Below are positions 1 to 7,057 of a stretch of DNA of 34,475 bases, piece after piece. Source of the DNA: an uncultured Desulfuromonadales bacterium. Lineage in GTDB: Bacteria > Desulfobacterota > Desulfuromonadia > Desulfuromonadales > Geopsychrobacteraceae. A program made the translations under genes and the position numbers. The notes beneath the pieces were generated by a model that saw only the letters and a list, made by a program, of their open reading frames with translations, ran no database searches and had not been told where the DNA came from. How positions within the stretch are numbered: position 1 is the first letter of the stretch; each line of letters opens with the position of its first letter. Location: positions 1 through 34,475 of the forward strand of contig CALZHQ010000015.1 of assembly GCA_945787295.1 (NCBI GenBank). The letters are read 5' to 3'.

Positions 1-270
1 TTCGTAGCGATAATTGTGCGCCTGCTGGCCACAGATATATTCATCGCCGCGCTGACAATGAGCCAAAAGTGCCAGCAGATTGCCCTGGGTGCCGGTCGGT
101 ACAAACAGGGCCGCATCGGTCCCGGTTATCTCTGCGACCAGAGCTTCCAAGCGGTTGACGGTAGGATCTTCACCGTAAACGTCGTCCCCGACTTCGGCAC
201 TGGCCATCACTTTGCGCATTGCCGCACTCGGCTGGGTGACGGTGTCACTGCGCAGATCGATTGTTTTCAT
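1..270 (-). CDS. ltaE: Low-specificity L-threonine aldolase, N-terminal part (runs off window)
   Basis: The first 90 codons of a minus-strand gene are visible; the rest lies beyond the window start. The translation begins [15 protein letters not shown] and continues with [15 protein letters not shown] and [10 protein letters not shown], the N-terminal signature of PLP-dependent threonine aldolases (fold type I), which split L-threonine or L-allo-threonine into glycine and acetaldehyde in the cytoplasm. The catalytic lysine lies outside the window and cannot be checked. The ATG at 268-270 follows a good ribosome site (CGGAGGAAC) at a suitable distance, so the start is secure. The upstream DNA is AT-rich and suits a promoter directed into this gene. 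The related beta-eliminating lyases share the fold, but the RSDTVTQP start is typical of threonine aldolase. Confidence 0.9.
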   Translation of the reverse strand, partial: MKTIDLRSDTVTQPSAAMRKVMASAEVGDDVYGEDPTVNRLEALVAEITGTDAALFVPTGTQGNLLALLAHCQRGDEYICGQQAHNYRYE

Positions 271-324
271 TGTTCCTCCGAATTAATATAAATATATGAA
301 TTTATGAACAAAACAAAGGTTATT

Positions 325-403
325 ACCACCAAGGCACCAAGAACACAAAGTAAACCCCGATTCCGGGCTTTTAATTCTCTTCGTGCCTTGGAGTCTTAGT
401 GGC
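325..403. repeat. Imperfect intergenic inverted repeat (CCAAGGCACCAAG type)
   Basis: Arms at about 326-350 and 379-403 are imperfect reverse complements: CCACCAAGGCACCAAG on the left against CCTTGGAGTCTTAGTGG on the right, separated by about 28 bases. Similar 'accaaggcaccaag' palindromes are scattered between genes in many proteobacterial genomes. It lies between the divergent upstream side of ltaE and the 3' end of the receiver-GGDEF gene. It could fold in RNA, but it has no T-run and is not an obvious terminator. Confidence 0.55.
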
Positions 404-466
404 TGAATGATGGTTTTTATCAGAATTATTTATTGGTTATAAACCGTAAATTTCAGTGGTTGGATT

Positions 467-1444
467 TCATTGTTTTACGGGACGCCGCTGATCGACAACA
501 ACACTGCTGCCCGACCGCTGCTTGGCGGCTTTTTTGGTCTCTGTGCAGATATCGATGATTTCAAAGGCTGAACTGACTTTGCGCTGACTCAGATCAACAG
601 CCCCCATGCTGACGCTGACCAACGGATGCTGGCGTTGCAAGCCCTCTCGATCTATGGCAACGACAAAACCCCGCTCAACATCTTCGGCAGAGTAAAATTC
701 TGCAATCCCCCGATCGATCCGCCGGATAATCTCCTCGGCCACGACCATATGTTGTTCCGCCGGCAGGATCAGCACAAAATCATCGCCGCCGATATGGCCG
801 AGAAAAGCCTCTCCGCAGCCATGCTGCTGCAAGGCGACCTTGATGACATTAGCGGTAAAACTGATGATGTTGTCACCCTGGGCAAACCCATAGGTGTCGT
901 TGTAAACCTTGAAATGATCCAGATCGACATAGATCACACAAACCGCTTCCCGGCTTTCAATAATCCGCTGCATTTCGTTAAGAATACTGGTGTTCCCGGG
1001 CAGCCCGGTATTCGGGTTGGCGTCCAGAGCCAGATGATTGAGCCGTTGCAGCTCCTTGATCGCGTGGCTGAATTTAAGCTGATTTTTGATTCTGGCCCTG
1101 AGCGTCGGTGCATTGAAAGGCTTGGTGATATAATCAGCCGCTCCGGCGGCAAAGCCTTTTTCTTCGGCGGCAACCTGATTGCTTGTGGTGATGAACACCA
1201 CCGGCAACTCCCTGCTTTCCTGATCGGTTTTCAATTGCCGACAAAGCTCGAAGCTATCCAGATCGGGAAGATTGGTTTCCAGGATAATCAAGTCGAGCGG
1301 AACTTTATGCATTTTCTTGAACAGCTCGGCAGCCGTTTTTGCGGTCACAACATGATAATCATCCTTCAACACACCGATGGTCGTTGCAGTACTTAAGGTA
1401 TCTGCATCGGCGATCAGAATCCGTTTTTTTTCAGCTGCTGCCAT
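467..1444 (-). CDS. Response regulator with degenerate receiver and GGDEF (GGDDF) domain
   Basis: The 325-residue cytoplasmic protein has an N-terminal receiver (about 7-122) joined to a GGDEF domain (about 140-315). The receiver has KPF with Lys108, and Thr86/87 at the conserved Ser/Thr site. The usual phospho-acceptor Asp is replaced by Glu56 (LIILETNLPD), and one acidic-pocket residue is Ala14 (ADAD instead of a DD pair). The GGDEF domain begins NTGLPGN, carries DLDHFK and has GGDDF at 219-223, so it may still make c-di-GMP from GTP. There is no RxxD inhibitory site at the expected spacing. An insertion near GFVVAIDREG...HPLVSVSMG resembles a subclass of GGDEF domains. The output may therefore be constitutive or phosphorylation-independent. 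Activity is inference; the domain calls are firm. Confidence 0.88.
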   Translation of the reverse strand: MAAAEKKRILIADADTLSTATTIGVLKDDYHVVTAKTAAELFKKMHKVPLDLIILETNLPDLDSFELCRQLKTDQESRELPVVFITTSNQVAAEEKGFAAGAADYITKPFNAPTLRARIKNQLKFSHAIKELQRLNHLALDANPNTGLPGNTSILNEMQRIIESREAVCVIYVDLDHFKVYNDTYGFAQGDNIISFTANVIKVALQQHGCGEAFLGHIGGDDFVLILPAEQHMVVAEEIIRRIDRGIAEFYSAEDVERGFVVAIDREGLQRQHPLVSVSMGAVDLSQRKVSSAFEIIDICTETKKAAKQRSGSSVVVDQRRPVKQ

Positions 1445-1507
1445 AAGGGGTACCCGAGTTTCATGCAGTTTATTACCCCGCGTTTTCCACAGAAAAATAG
1501 AGGGGTC

Positions 1508-1537
1508 AGATCGGCAAATTTGAAAAATTGCCGATCT
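1508..1537. repeat. Perfect 10-bp inverted repeat upstream of the receiver-GGDEF gene
   Basis: AGATCGGCAA (1508-1517) and TTGCCGATCT (1528-1537) are perfect reverse complements around a 10-base A-rich loop. It sits between two divergently oriented genes (467-1444 minus, 1643-1783 plus). No T-tract follows on either strand, so a terminator is unlikely. A protein-binding operator or a small REP-like element are the alternatives. Confidence 0.5.
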
Positions 1538-1642
1538 TCCCGTATAGTATTTCCGAAAAATTAAATTTAATCAAGATATTGGCCGATAAAGATAGATCGG
1601 ATGAGGTGTCGCGTTAATCTATTGGTCGAGGAAAAAATAGAC

Positions 1643-1783
1643 ATGACAAAAAACATTTTAATGCTTGCAGCACTGCTTGTTGTCATTGCGGGGATTATTC
1701 TGGGTCTGCACTACATGGGTTCACAAGTCGACAACAAGAGCAAATACCAGCACCCGATTACTCAACCTGGCGCACGCTGGTAA
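1643..1783 (+). CDS. Small single-pass membrane protein, unknown function
   Basis: This 46-residue ORF starts MTKNILMLAALLVVIAG, has one hydrophobic segment (about 4-24), then a short polar tail ending HPITQPGARW. The ATG at 1643 is preceded by GAGGAA at a workable distance. An in-frame ATG 14 codons earlier (1601) has a weaker ribosome site and would place a charged stretch before the helix. I do not recognise a family. It could be an inner-membrane micropeptide or a subunit-like accessory protein. The next plus-strand gene is more than 500 bases away, so it looks monocistronic. Confidence 0.5.
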   Translation: MTKNILMLAALLVVIAGIILGLHYMGSQVDNKSKYQHPITQPGARW

Positions 1784-1865
1784 GCTCCTACACGCCCACC
1801 AGCAGCACCAGCGTTCTCTGCAGTTAAGGTTAAATCCATTTCCGCGCCGAGGGAACGGCAACGAT

Positions 1866-2075
1866 TCAGTTCATCCGCCGCTCTGAACCCTCAAAAGATA
1901 TGCCGCCCATGCCGCGAATCGGATCCAGGCCAACTCTGGCCCAACCGTCGTCCCGTTCGAATTGATCAATCTGCTTAGAATCGATCAGCGTCCCCAATAG
2001 CGCCGGGCTGATCCGATCCTTGACACCATTTCTGTAGACTACGTTGATCTTGGTACTGCGCCTAAAAAATGCCAT
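1866..2075 (-). CDS. Conserved-looking small hypothetical protein (69 aa)
   Basis: The ORF gives a 69-residue basic protein starting MAFFRRSTKINVVYRNG and containing ISPALLGTLIDSKQIDQFERDDGWARVG. The start at 2075 is chosen because GGAAAGGAGAG lies 7 bases upstream; the longer frame begins six codons earlier inside that ribosome site. It has no membrane segment or cysteine. It looks like a compact alpha/beta domain, but I cannot assign a family or role. The clear ribosome site and protein-like composition make it a likely real gene. Confidence 0.6.
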   Translation of the reverse strand: MAFFRRSTKINVVYRNGVKDRISPALLGTLIDSKQIDQFERDDGWARVGLDPIRGMGGISFEGSERRMN

Positions 2076-2252
2076 CGCTACTCTCCTTTCCATTTAGTTA
2101 CACCACAGCTAAATGATACAACTTTTTTCCTGTTTAGCAACCCGATGTGAGCAGAATATCACTATTTTTTAGGCATTTAGCGGCAAGGTCAGATGACTTC
2201 CATGACCCTGTCAAAAAAATCTTCTCTTTGCAAAAATTAAGCTTTTCAACAA

Positions 2253-2281
2253 TTGACTTTCGTAGCAAGGCAACAGACAAT
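2253..2281 (+). promoter_or_regulatory. Candidate sigma-70 promoter for the DUF4920 gene
   Basis: TTGACT at 2253-2258 and GACAAT at 2276-2281 are separated by 17 bases, 31 bases upstream of the ATG at 2312. The -35 box matches consensus at 5 of 6 positions and the -10 box at 4 of 6. Confidence 0.4.
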
Positions 2282-2311
2282 ATCGGACATTCCCAATATA
2301 GGAGAAAGCAT

Positions 2312-2782
2312 ATGTACAGTAAACCAATCCTCGTCTCGCTGCTTGCCATTTCTGTCCTTTTCAGCTCACCGGCCTGGGCAAAAACCTTCGGTGCCGGCCT
2401 GAGCCTCAAAGAGAGCACTCCCCTCTCGACGATTCTGGCCACGCCGGATAAATATGTCGGCCAAAAGGTGCAACTGACCGGCCTGATTCTCGATGTTTGC
2501 CAAAGCCGAGGCTGCTGGCTTTATATTTCCGGCGACCTGCCGTTCGAAAAAATCCGCCTGAAAGTGGTTGATGGCAAGATTGTTTTTCCGCTTGAAGCGC
2601 GGGGCAAGCAGGGGACAGTTGAAGGGATGCTGGAAAAATTCGTTCTCTCTAAACAGCAGGTGATTGAGCGTCAACAGCATTATGCCGAAGAGCGTGGCGA
2701 AAGGTTCGATCCTTCGACAGTCAAGTCGGGCGAAACCATTTATCAGCTGCGCGGCCTCGGCGCTGAAATCGAAGGGCTTTGA
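2312..2782 (+). CDS. Exported DUF4920 domain protein
   Basis: The 156-residue protein has a clear Sec signal peptide (MYSKPILVSLLAISVLFSSPAWA, cleavage after AWA near residue 23) and a mature OB-like domain. It contains the DUF4920 signature around VCQSRGCW, a conserved CxxxGCW motif, followed by a beta-rich segment. The family is periplasmic and poorly characterised; the paired cysteines suggest metal or redox chemistry, but this is inference. The ATG at 2312 is preceded by AGGAGA and directly starts the signal peptide; the in-frame extension back to 2147 has no such support. The stop overlaps or abuts the start of the next gene, so the two are co-translated. Confidence 0.8.
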   Translation: MYSKPILVSLLAISVLFSSPAWAKTFGAGLSLKESTPLSTILATPDKYVGQKVQLTGLILDVCQSRGCWLYISGDLPFEKIRLKVVDGKIVFPLEARGKQGTVEGMLEKFVLSKQQVIERQQHYAEERGERFDPSTVKSGETIYQLRGLGAEIEGL

Positions 2783-2790
2783 TCACGGCG

Positions 2791-3342
2791 ATGAACTGGC
2801 GCAAGTGGAACTATGTTGTTCATCGTGATCTCGGCTTTCTCTGCATCGGCCTGACCCTGATCTACGCCCTGTCGGGCATTGCCGTCAATCATATCGCCGA
2901 CTGGAATCCAAATTACGTCATCGAACGGGTCGAGGCGCAAATCGACCCGCTGCCGAGCGGCGTCATCAACCCGCTCAGCATTCCACAGATCCTACAGCAA
3001 CTTGGTGAACTGCAAGGGTATGAGAATGCCTTTCAGCCGGACCCGGACAACTTGTGGATTTACGTGGAAAAAAGGATGATCCGGGTCCATCTGCCGAGCG
3101 GCAAGGTCAAACACGAGAGGGTCAAACGGCGCCCCTTCTGGTATCCGCTTAACTTTCTGCACCTGAATCATCCGAAAAAAGCCTGGACCTGGGTGGCGGA
3201 TATCTACGCTGGGGCCCTGTTTCTGCTGGCCTGCAGTGGCCTGTTGATGGTGTCTAAAAAGACCGGGCTTAAAACCCGGGGCGTGGTTTTAACCGGGGCG
3301 GGAATCCTGTTGCCAATTCTGTTCTTGACCTTCTACTATTGA
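2791..3342 (+). CDS. PepSY-associated TM helix protein
   Basis: The protein of about 183 residues starts MNWRKWNYVVHRDLGFLC. It has a transmembrane helix near 15-33 (IGLTLIYALSGIAVNHI), a periplasmic domain of about 85 residues, a second helix (IYAGALFLLACSGLLMV) and a C-terminal helix (GVVLTGAGILLPILFLTFYY). The N-terminal 'W.rwnyvvHRdlG' and 'LSGiavNHi.dWNP' match the PepSY-associated TM family, inner-membrane proteins found beside metal-uptake or haem-linked genes. A TTG at 2779 overlapping the previous TGA is an alternative start four codons earlier; both have poor ribosome-site spacing. It forms a two-gene unit with the DUF4920 gene. Its 3' end overlaps the convergent plsC gene by 7 bases. 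Confidence 0.75.
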   Translation: MNWRKWNYVVHRDLGFLCIGLTLIYALSGIAVNHIADWNPNYVIERVEAQIDPLPSGVINPLSIPQILQQLGELQGYENAFQPDPDNLWIYVEKRMIRVHLPSGKVKHERVKRRPFWYPLNFLHLNHPKKAWTWVADIYAGALFLLACSGLLMVSKKTGLKTRGVVLTGAGILLPILFLTFYY

Positions 3343-3971
3343 TCGGACTCAAGCCCTGCGGCGATGGCCGCCATCAAGCGCTCAACGATCAACAGGTGGG
3401 TTTGCTTGCAATCGTCCAGCTGCAACAGATCGGAAAAATCGAGCGGGGCACCGAAATGGATCCGGCCCCGCTGCAGCAAACCGGGAAACCGCCAGCGGTT
3501 AATGCCGGTCAGCGCGGTCGGAATCACCGTCGGCCGATGGTCATAGATCAGCTTACCGACCCCGCGATTGCCCTTACCCAGTTTCCCGTCCCTGTTCCTG
3601 GTCCCCTCCGGAAACAGCATCACCTTTTCGCTCTGCAGCAACATCCCTAAATGCTTGCCGGCCCGCACATCACGCCCACGGCGGACCGGGAAAGCGCCCC
3701 AGGAGCGATAGAGCGCCCCGATCAAGCGATTTTCGAACAGTTCCTCTTTGGCCGGAGCCCAGACCATCTGGAAGGGATAACGGAGAGTAACCGTCGTCGG
3801 CAGGAAGACCGTGTCATAACCGGAAATATGGTTCGAAGCCAGCAGCACCCCACCCTCTTCCGGCAGATGCTCTACCCCAACAACCTGCAGGCGATTGAGA
3901 CAACGGGCATAAAAAGCGATAATCAGGGAGGCAAACATCACCCACCAGCGGCGCAGAATCGATACATGCAA
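3336..3971 (-). CDS. plsC: 1-acyl-sn-glycerol-3-phosphate acyltransferase (PlsC family)
   Basis: This 211-residue membrane-associated enzyme would transfer an acyl chain to the sn-2 position of lysophosphatidate in phospholipid synthesis. It shows the catalytic HX4D motif (NHISGYD, His48/Asp53), the glycerol-phosphate-binding FPEGTRNRDG (Glu122-Arg125), and a hydrophobic N-terminal segment (about 9-22). The start is a TTG at 3971, nine bases after AAGGAG; the ATG a few bases on is out of frame. Length fits the family (200-250). PlsC-like proteins include other lysophospholipid or ornithine-lipid acyltransferases, so the exact acceptor is not certain. The gene is convergent with the PepSY-TM gene and overlaps it by 7 bases. 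Confidence 0.85.
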   Translation of the reverse strand: MHVSILRRWWVMFASLIIAFYARCLNRLQVVGVEHLPEEGGVLLASNHISGYDTVFLPTTVTLRYPFQMVWAPAKEELFENRLIGALYRSWGAFPVRRGRDVRAGKHLGMLLQSEKVMLFPEGTRNRDGKLGKGNRGVGKLIYDHRPTVIPTALTGINRWRFPGLLQRGRIHFGAPLDFSDLLQLDDCKQTHLLIVERLMAAIAAGLESDQ

Positions 3972-4056
3972 AACTCTAATCTCCTTATCGGAATCTGAAT
4001 CGCTGCATACTATAGCAGAGCCGGGTTTGTGACAAGATCCGATATCGTCAAAAAAC

Positions 4057-4085
4057 TTGCGACAACTGCGCAGTTAACGCATTAT
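4057..4085 (+). promoter_or_regulatory. Candidate promoter with a 12-bp palindrome in its spacer
   Basis: TTGCGA (4057-4062) and CATTAT (4080-4085), each 4 of 6 to consensus, are 17 bases apart upstream of the DjlA-like gene. The spacer holds the perfect palindrome AACTGCGCAGTT at 4064-4075, a position where a repressor could act. It is sequence-pattern evidence only. Confidence 0.3.
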
Positions 4086-4131
4086 ACCTGTCTTCAGATC
4101 TATACACTTTACACAAGCAGAGGGTTTCGTC

Positions 4132-4893
4132 ATGGGTTGGTTATCTGGAATTATCGGTGGTGGTCTCGGCGCAATAGTCGCCGGACCGATTGGAGCAGTT
4201 ATCGGCGCGACGATCGGCGCCAGCATGGGCGGTGGTCAGCAGCTGCAACCGGGGCCGGGCGGAATCAACCAGACCCAGCAGCGTCAGGCCATCTTCTTTA
4301 CCGCGGCATTTTCCATGTTCGGCAAACTTGCCAAAGCGGATGGCCGGGTCTGCCCCAATGAAGTTGCGGCGATCGAGAAGATCGCCAAGGAAGCGCTCGG
4401 TCTTGATGCCCAAACCCGCCAGTACGCCATCAACGTTTTTACCCAGGCAAAAGACAACGCTGAACCCTTTTCCAGTTTTGCCAACCAGTTCGGCAATTAT
4501 TTCGCCCACGACCATCAGCTCTGCCGACTGATGATGAGTATCCTCTTCCAGGTGGCGATGGCCGACGGTGAACTGCATCCGCAGGAAGAGAACATGCTGC
4601 TCGAAGCAAAGACTGCTTTTAATCTGCCCGAAAGCCTTTACCAGGGGTTGCGTAACCAGTTTGTCGGCCAGCACTCCAGCTCGGTCAGCATGGCCAAACA
4701 CTTCGAGAACCTCGGGGTCACCAGCAGCGCAACCAGTGCAGAAATCAAAAAAGCCTACCGGCAAAAAGCGTCCGAATACCATCCAGATAAAATCGAAGGC
4801 AAAGGACTGCCGCCGGAATTCATCAAATTTGCCAACGACCGGCTGGCGGAAATCAACGAATCGTACGATACCATTATGAGCTCGCGGAAATAG
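4132..4893 (+). CDS. DjlA-like co-chaperone: glycine-rich N terminus, TerB domain, J domain
   Basis: The 253-residue protein has a Gly/Ala-rich N-terminal segment (about 5-35, GXXXG-like repeats), a TerB-like helical domain (about 52-175) with two acidic repeats ([13 protein letters not shown] and [12 protein letters not shown]), and a C-terminal J domain (about 188-253) with the HPD triad at 217-219 (EYHPDK). This order is that of DjlA, a DnaK co-chaperone tethered to the inner membrane. The HPD loop is intact, so stimulation of DnaK ATPase is expected. The N-terminal segment is more glycine-zipper than classical helix, so membrane anchoring is less certain. The ATG at 4132 follows AGAGGG. 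It appears to be its own transcription unit, with pgi starting 74 bases downstream. Confidence 0.85.
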   Translation: MGWLSGIIGGGLGAIVAGPIGAVIGATIGASMGGGQQLQPGPGGINQTQQRQAIFFTAAFSMFGKLAKADGRVCPNEVAAIEKIAKEALGLDAQTRQYAINVFTQAKDNAEPFSSFANQFGNYFAHDHQLCRLMMSILFQVAMADGELHPQEENMLLEAKTAFNLPESLYQGLRNQFVGQHSSSVSMAKHFENLGVTSSATSAEIKKAYRQKASEYHPDKIEGKGLPPEFIKFANDRLAEINESYDTIMSSRK

Positions 4894-4967
4894 CGACCGC
4901 CAGCAGCAACCGGCAGACCTGCTATGCTTTGGGGCAAAGAAACCACTCTTCCGTTAGGGATATGATG

Positions 4968-6617
4968 ATGTCGAAACCGACCGAACTGCCTGCCTGGCAA
5001 GCACTGAACGAACACCAGCAAGCGCTCGCCAAGACCCATCTGCGTCAACTGTTCGCCGAGGACCCCCAGCGGGCCGAACGCTTTTCCCTGCAACTGGACG
5101 ATATCCTTTTCGATTATTCCAAGCAGCGCATCACCGACCGAAGCAAAGAGTTGCTGATCGAGCTGGCGCATCAATGCCGGCTGGCCGACAAGATCGAGCA
5201 GATGTTCAGTGGCGCCAAGATCAACAGCACCGAGCAGCGCGCGGTGCTGCACGTCGCCTTGCGTAACCGCGGCAACCGGCCGATTCTGGTCGACGGCGTC
5301 GATGTGATGCCGCAGGTCAATGCGGTGCTCGCCAAGATGCGCGCGTTCTGCGAACGGGTCCGCAGCGGCCAGTGGCTCGGCTTCACTGGCCAGCCGATCC
5401 GCGACATCGTCAACATCGGCATCGGCGGTTCCGACCTCGGCCCCCTGATGGTCACCGAGGCGCTCAAGCCTTATGGCCATCCGCAGTTGAAGGTCCACTT
5501 TGTCTCCAATGTCGATGGCACCCACATCAGCGAAACCCTGAAAGCGCTCAACCCGCAGACCACCCTGTTTCTGATCGCCTCTAAAACCTTCACCACTCAG
5601 GAAACCCTGGCCAACGCCCACTCGGCAAGACGCTGGCTGCTAGACGCCTTTGCCGATGAGGCCGCCATTGCCAAGCATTTTGTCGCCATCTCGACCAATA
5701 CCGAGAAGGTGACGGAATTCGGCATCGACCCGGCCAATATGTTCGAGTTCTGGGACTGGGTCGGCGGCCGCTATTCCCTCTGGTCGGCGATCGGCCTGTC
5801 GATCGGCCTCTATCTGGGTATGGACAACTTCGAAGAACTGCTGAGCGGTGCCCACCAGGTTGATGAGCATTTCCGCACCACCCCCTTTGAAGAGAACATT
5901 CCGGTGCTGATGGGTCTACTCGGCATCTGGTACAACAATTTCTGGGGCGCCGACAGCCACGTCATCCTCCCTTACGATCAGTACCTGCACCGCTTTCCCG
6001 CCTATTTTCAACAGGGCGACATGGAGAGCAGCGGCAAACAGGTGACCCTCTCCGGTGAGGCGGTCGACTACTCAACCGGGCCGATCATCTGGGGGGAACC
6101 GGGCACCAACGGCCAGCACGCCTTTTATCAGCTGATCCACCAGGGCACCAAACTGGTGCCGGCCGACTTTCTCGCCCCGATCGAAAGCCAGAACCCGCTC
6201 GGCGACCACCATCAACTGCTGTTGTCGAATTTTTTCGCCCAGCCGGAGGCCTTGATGACCGGCAAAACCGCGCCTGAAGCGCGGGCGGAAATGGCAGCCG
6301 AAGGCCTGTCTGCACAACGGATAGAGCAACTGCTACCGCACAAAGTCTTCCCCGGCAACCGGCCGAGCAGCTCGTTTCTGTTCCAGAAACTGACCCCGAA
6401 AACCCTCGGTGCGCTGATCGCCTGCTACGAGCATAAAATCTTTACCCAGGGCGCGATCTGGGACATCAACCCCTTCGACCAGTGGGGGGTCGAGCTCGGC
6501 AAACAGCTGGCGAAAAAGATTCTGCCGGAACTGACTGGTATGGCAAAAATTAATAGTCATGACGCATCGACCAACCAGTTAATCAATTACTACCGGCGGC
6601 AGACGCTTGATCGCTAA
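4968..6617 (+). CDS. pgi: Glucose-6-phosphate isomerase
   Basis: The 549-residue cytoplasmic enzyme interconverts glucose-6-phosphate and fructose-6-phosphate in glycolysis and gluconeogenesis. It has the SIS-type fold with [11 protein letters not shown], the family signature [14 protein letters not shown], catalytic Glu353 (GDMESSGK), His384 (NGQHAF) and Lys512 (GVELGKQL), which match the known Glu/His/Lys triad. The length equals that of the E. coli enzyme. Three consecutive ATGs occur at 4962, 4965 and 4968; the third is 7 bases from the AGGGA ribosome site and is preferred. The strongly biased GC-rich codon use suggests high expression. Confidence 0.96.
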   Translation: MSKPTELPAWQALNEHQQALAKTHLRQLFAEDPQRAERFSLQLDDILFDYSKQRITDRSKELLIELAHQCRLADKIEQMFSGAKINSTEQRAVLHVALRNRGNRPILVDGVDVMPQVNAVLAKMRAFCERVRSGQWLGFTGQPIRDIVNIGIGGSDLGPLMVTEALKPYGHPQLKVHFVSNVDGTHISETLKALNPQTTLFLIASKTFTTQETLANAHSARRWLLDAFADEAAIAKHFVAISTNTEKVTEFGIDPANMFEFWDWVGGRYSLWSAIGLSIGLYLGMDNFEELLSGAHQVDEHFRTTPFEENIPVLMGLLGIWYNNFWGADSHVILPYDQYLHRFPAYFQQGDMESSGKQVTLSGEAVDYSTGPIIWGEPGTNGQHAFYQLIHQGTKLVPADFLAPIESQNPLGDHHQLLLSNFFAQPEALMTGKTAPEARAEMAAEGLSAQRIEQLLPHKVFPGNRPSSSFLFQKLTPKTLGALIACYEHKIFTQGAIWDINPFDQWGVELGKQLAKKILPELTGMAKINSHDASTNQLINYYRRQTLDR

Positions 6618-7057
6618 AACTTGCTCAGGTGAGTGCAAAAAAATAATATTATTTTCGATTAAAATAGCGGCGGCATTGCAAGCTCGAGCGATATAAATTT
6701 GCTCAATTATTTCAGCTTGATAGTATTATTAATATTCAACCTGCTGAGGTTATCCACAGCAATTGTGGATAACCTTTTGACAACAGCTCAAGACGCTCCT
6801 TCGAACGGCTGATTATCGGCCTGTTCTCCTTTTTGCACGTTAAATATGCAACTATAGAAAAGTACATTTTTTCAAGCACTTATAGATCTGGTCATATTTT
6901 ACAGCATTGATTTATAGATTAATCAGCAAGTTTTCTCTTGGAAATTCCACCTCAATATCGGTACGGTCATTGCTATGTTGACACAGGCCAATAGATTAGC
7001 TATCAACAATGAAAAACCAGCTGCTGCAGCACCCTGCTGAGCCGCGGAGTCACTGCG
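6618..7057. other. AT-rich intergenic region between pgi and the MFS gene
   Basis: This 440-base gap has no credible ORF. It is much more AT-rich than its neighbours and contains a perfect 16-bp AT palindrome (AAAATAATATTATTTT, 6640-6655), the DnaA-box hairpin described separately, and presumably the promoter of the MFS gene near its right end. I found no RNA gene in it. Confidence 0.6.
6748..6778 (+). terminator. Perfect 11-bp hairpin made of two facing DnaA-box sequences, followed by TTTT
   Basis: GGTTATCCACA (6748-6758) and TGTGGATAACC (6764-6774) are perfect reverse complements with a 5-base loop, followed by TTTT. This could end pgi transcription, though it lies 130 bases past the stop, and the T-tract is short. 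Each arm also contains the exact consensus DnaA box TTATCCACA, so the same DNA could bind DnaA. Which role applies cannot be decided from sequence. Confidence 0.5.

Noticed and set aside
626..1396. A 256-codon frame antisense to the receiver-GGDEF gene
   Set aside because: The opposite strand encodes clear receiver and GGDEF motifs; the antisense translation has none.
2147..2311. N-terminal extension of the DUF4920 ORF
   Set aside because: The signal peptide begins at the ATG at 2312 with AGGAGA before it, and a promoter-like sequence lies within the extension.
4755..5621. A 288-codon minus-strand frame across the djlA-like / pgi junction
   Set aside because: It covers most of the 5' half of pgi, whose catalytic residues are intact on the plus strand; no domain in the antisense frame.
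6600..7057. Chromosomal replication origin at the DnaA-box hairpin
   Set aside because: Only two consensus boxes, no neighbouring dnaA, dnaN, gidA or parAB genes, and pgi and an MFS gene on either side; a local regulatory site or terminator is more economical.
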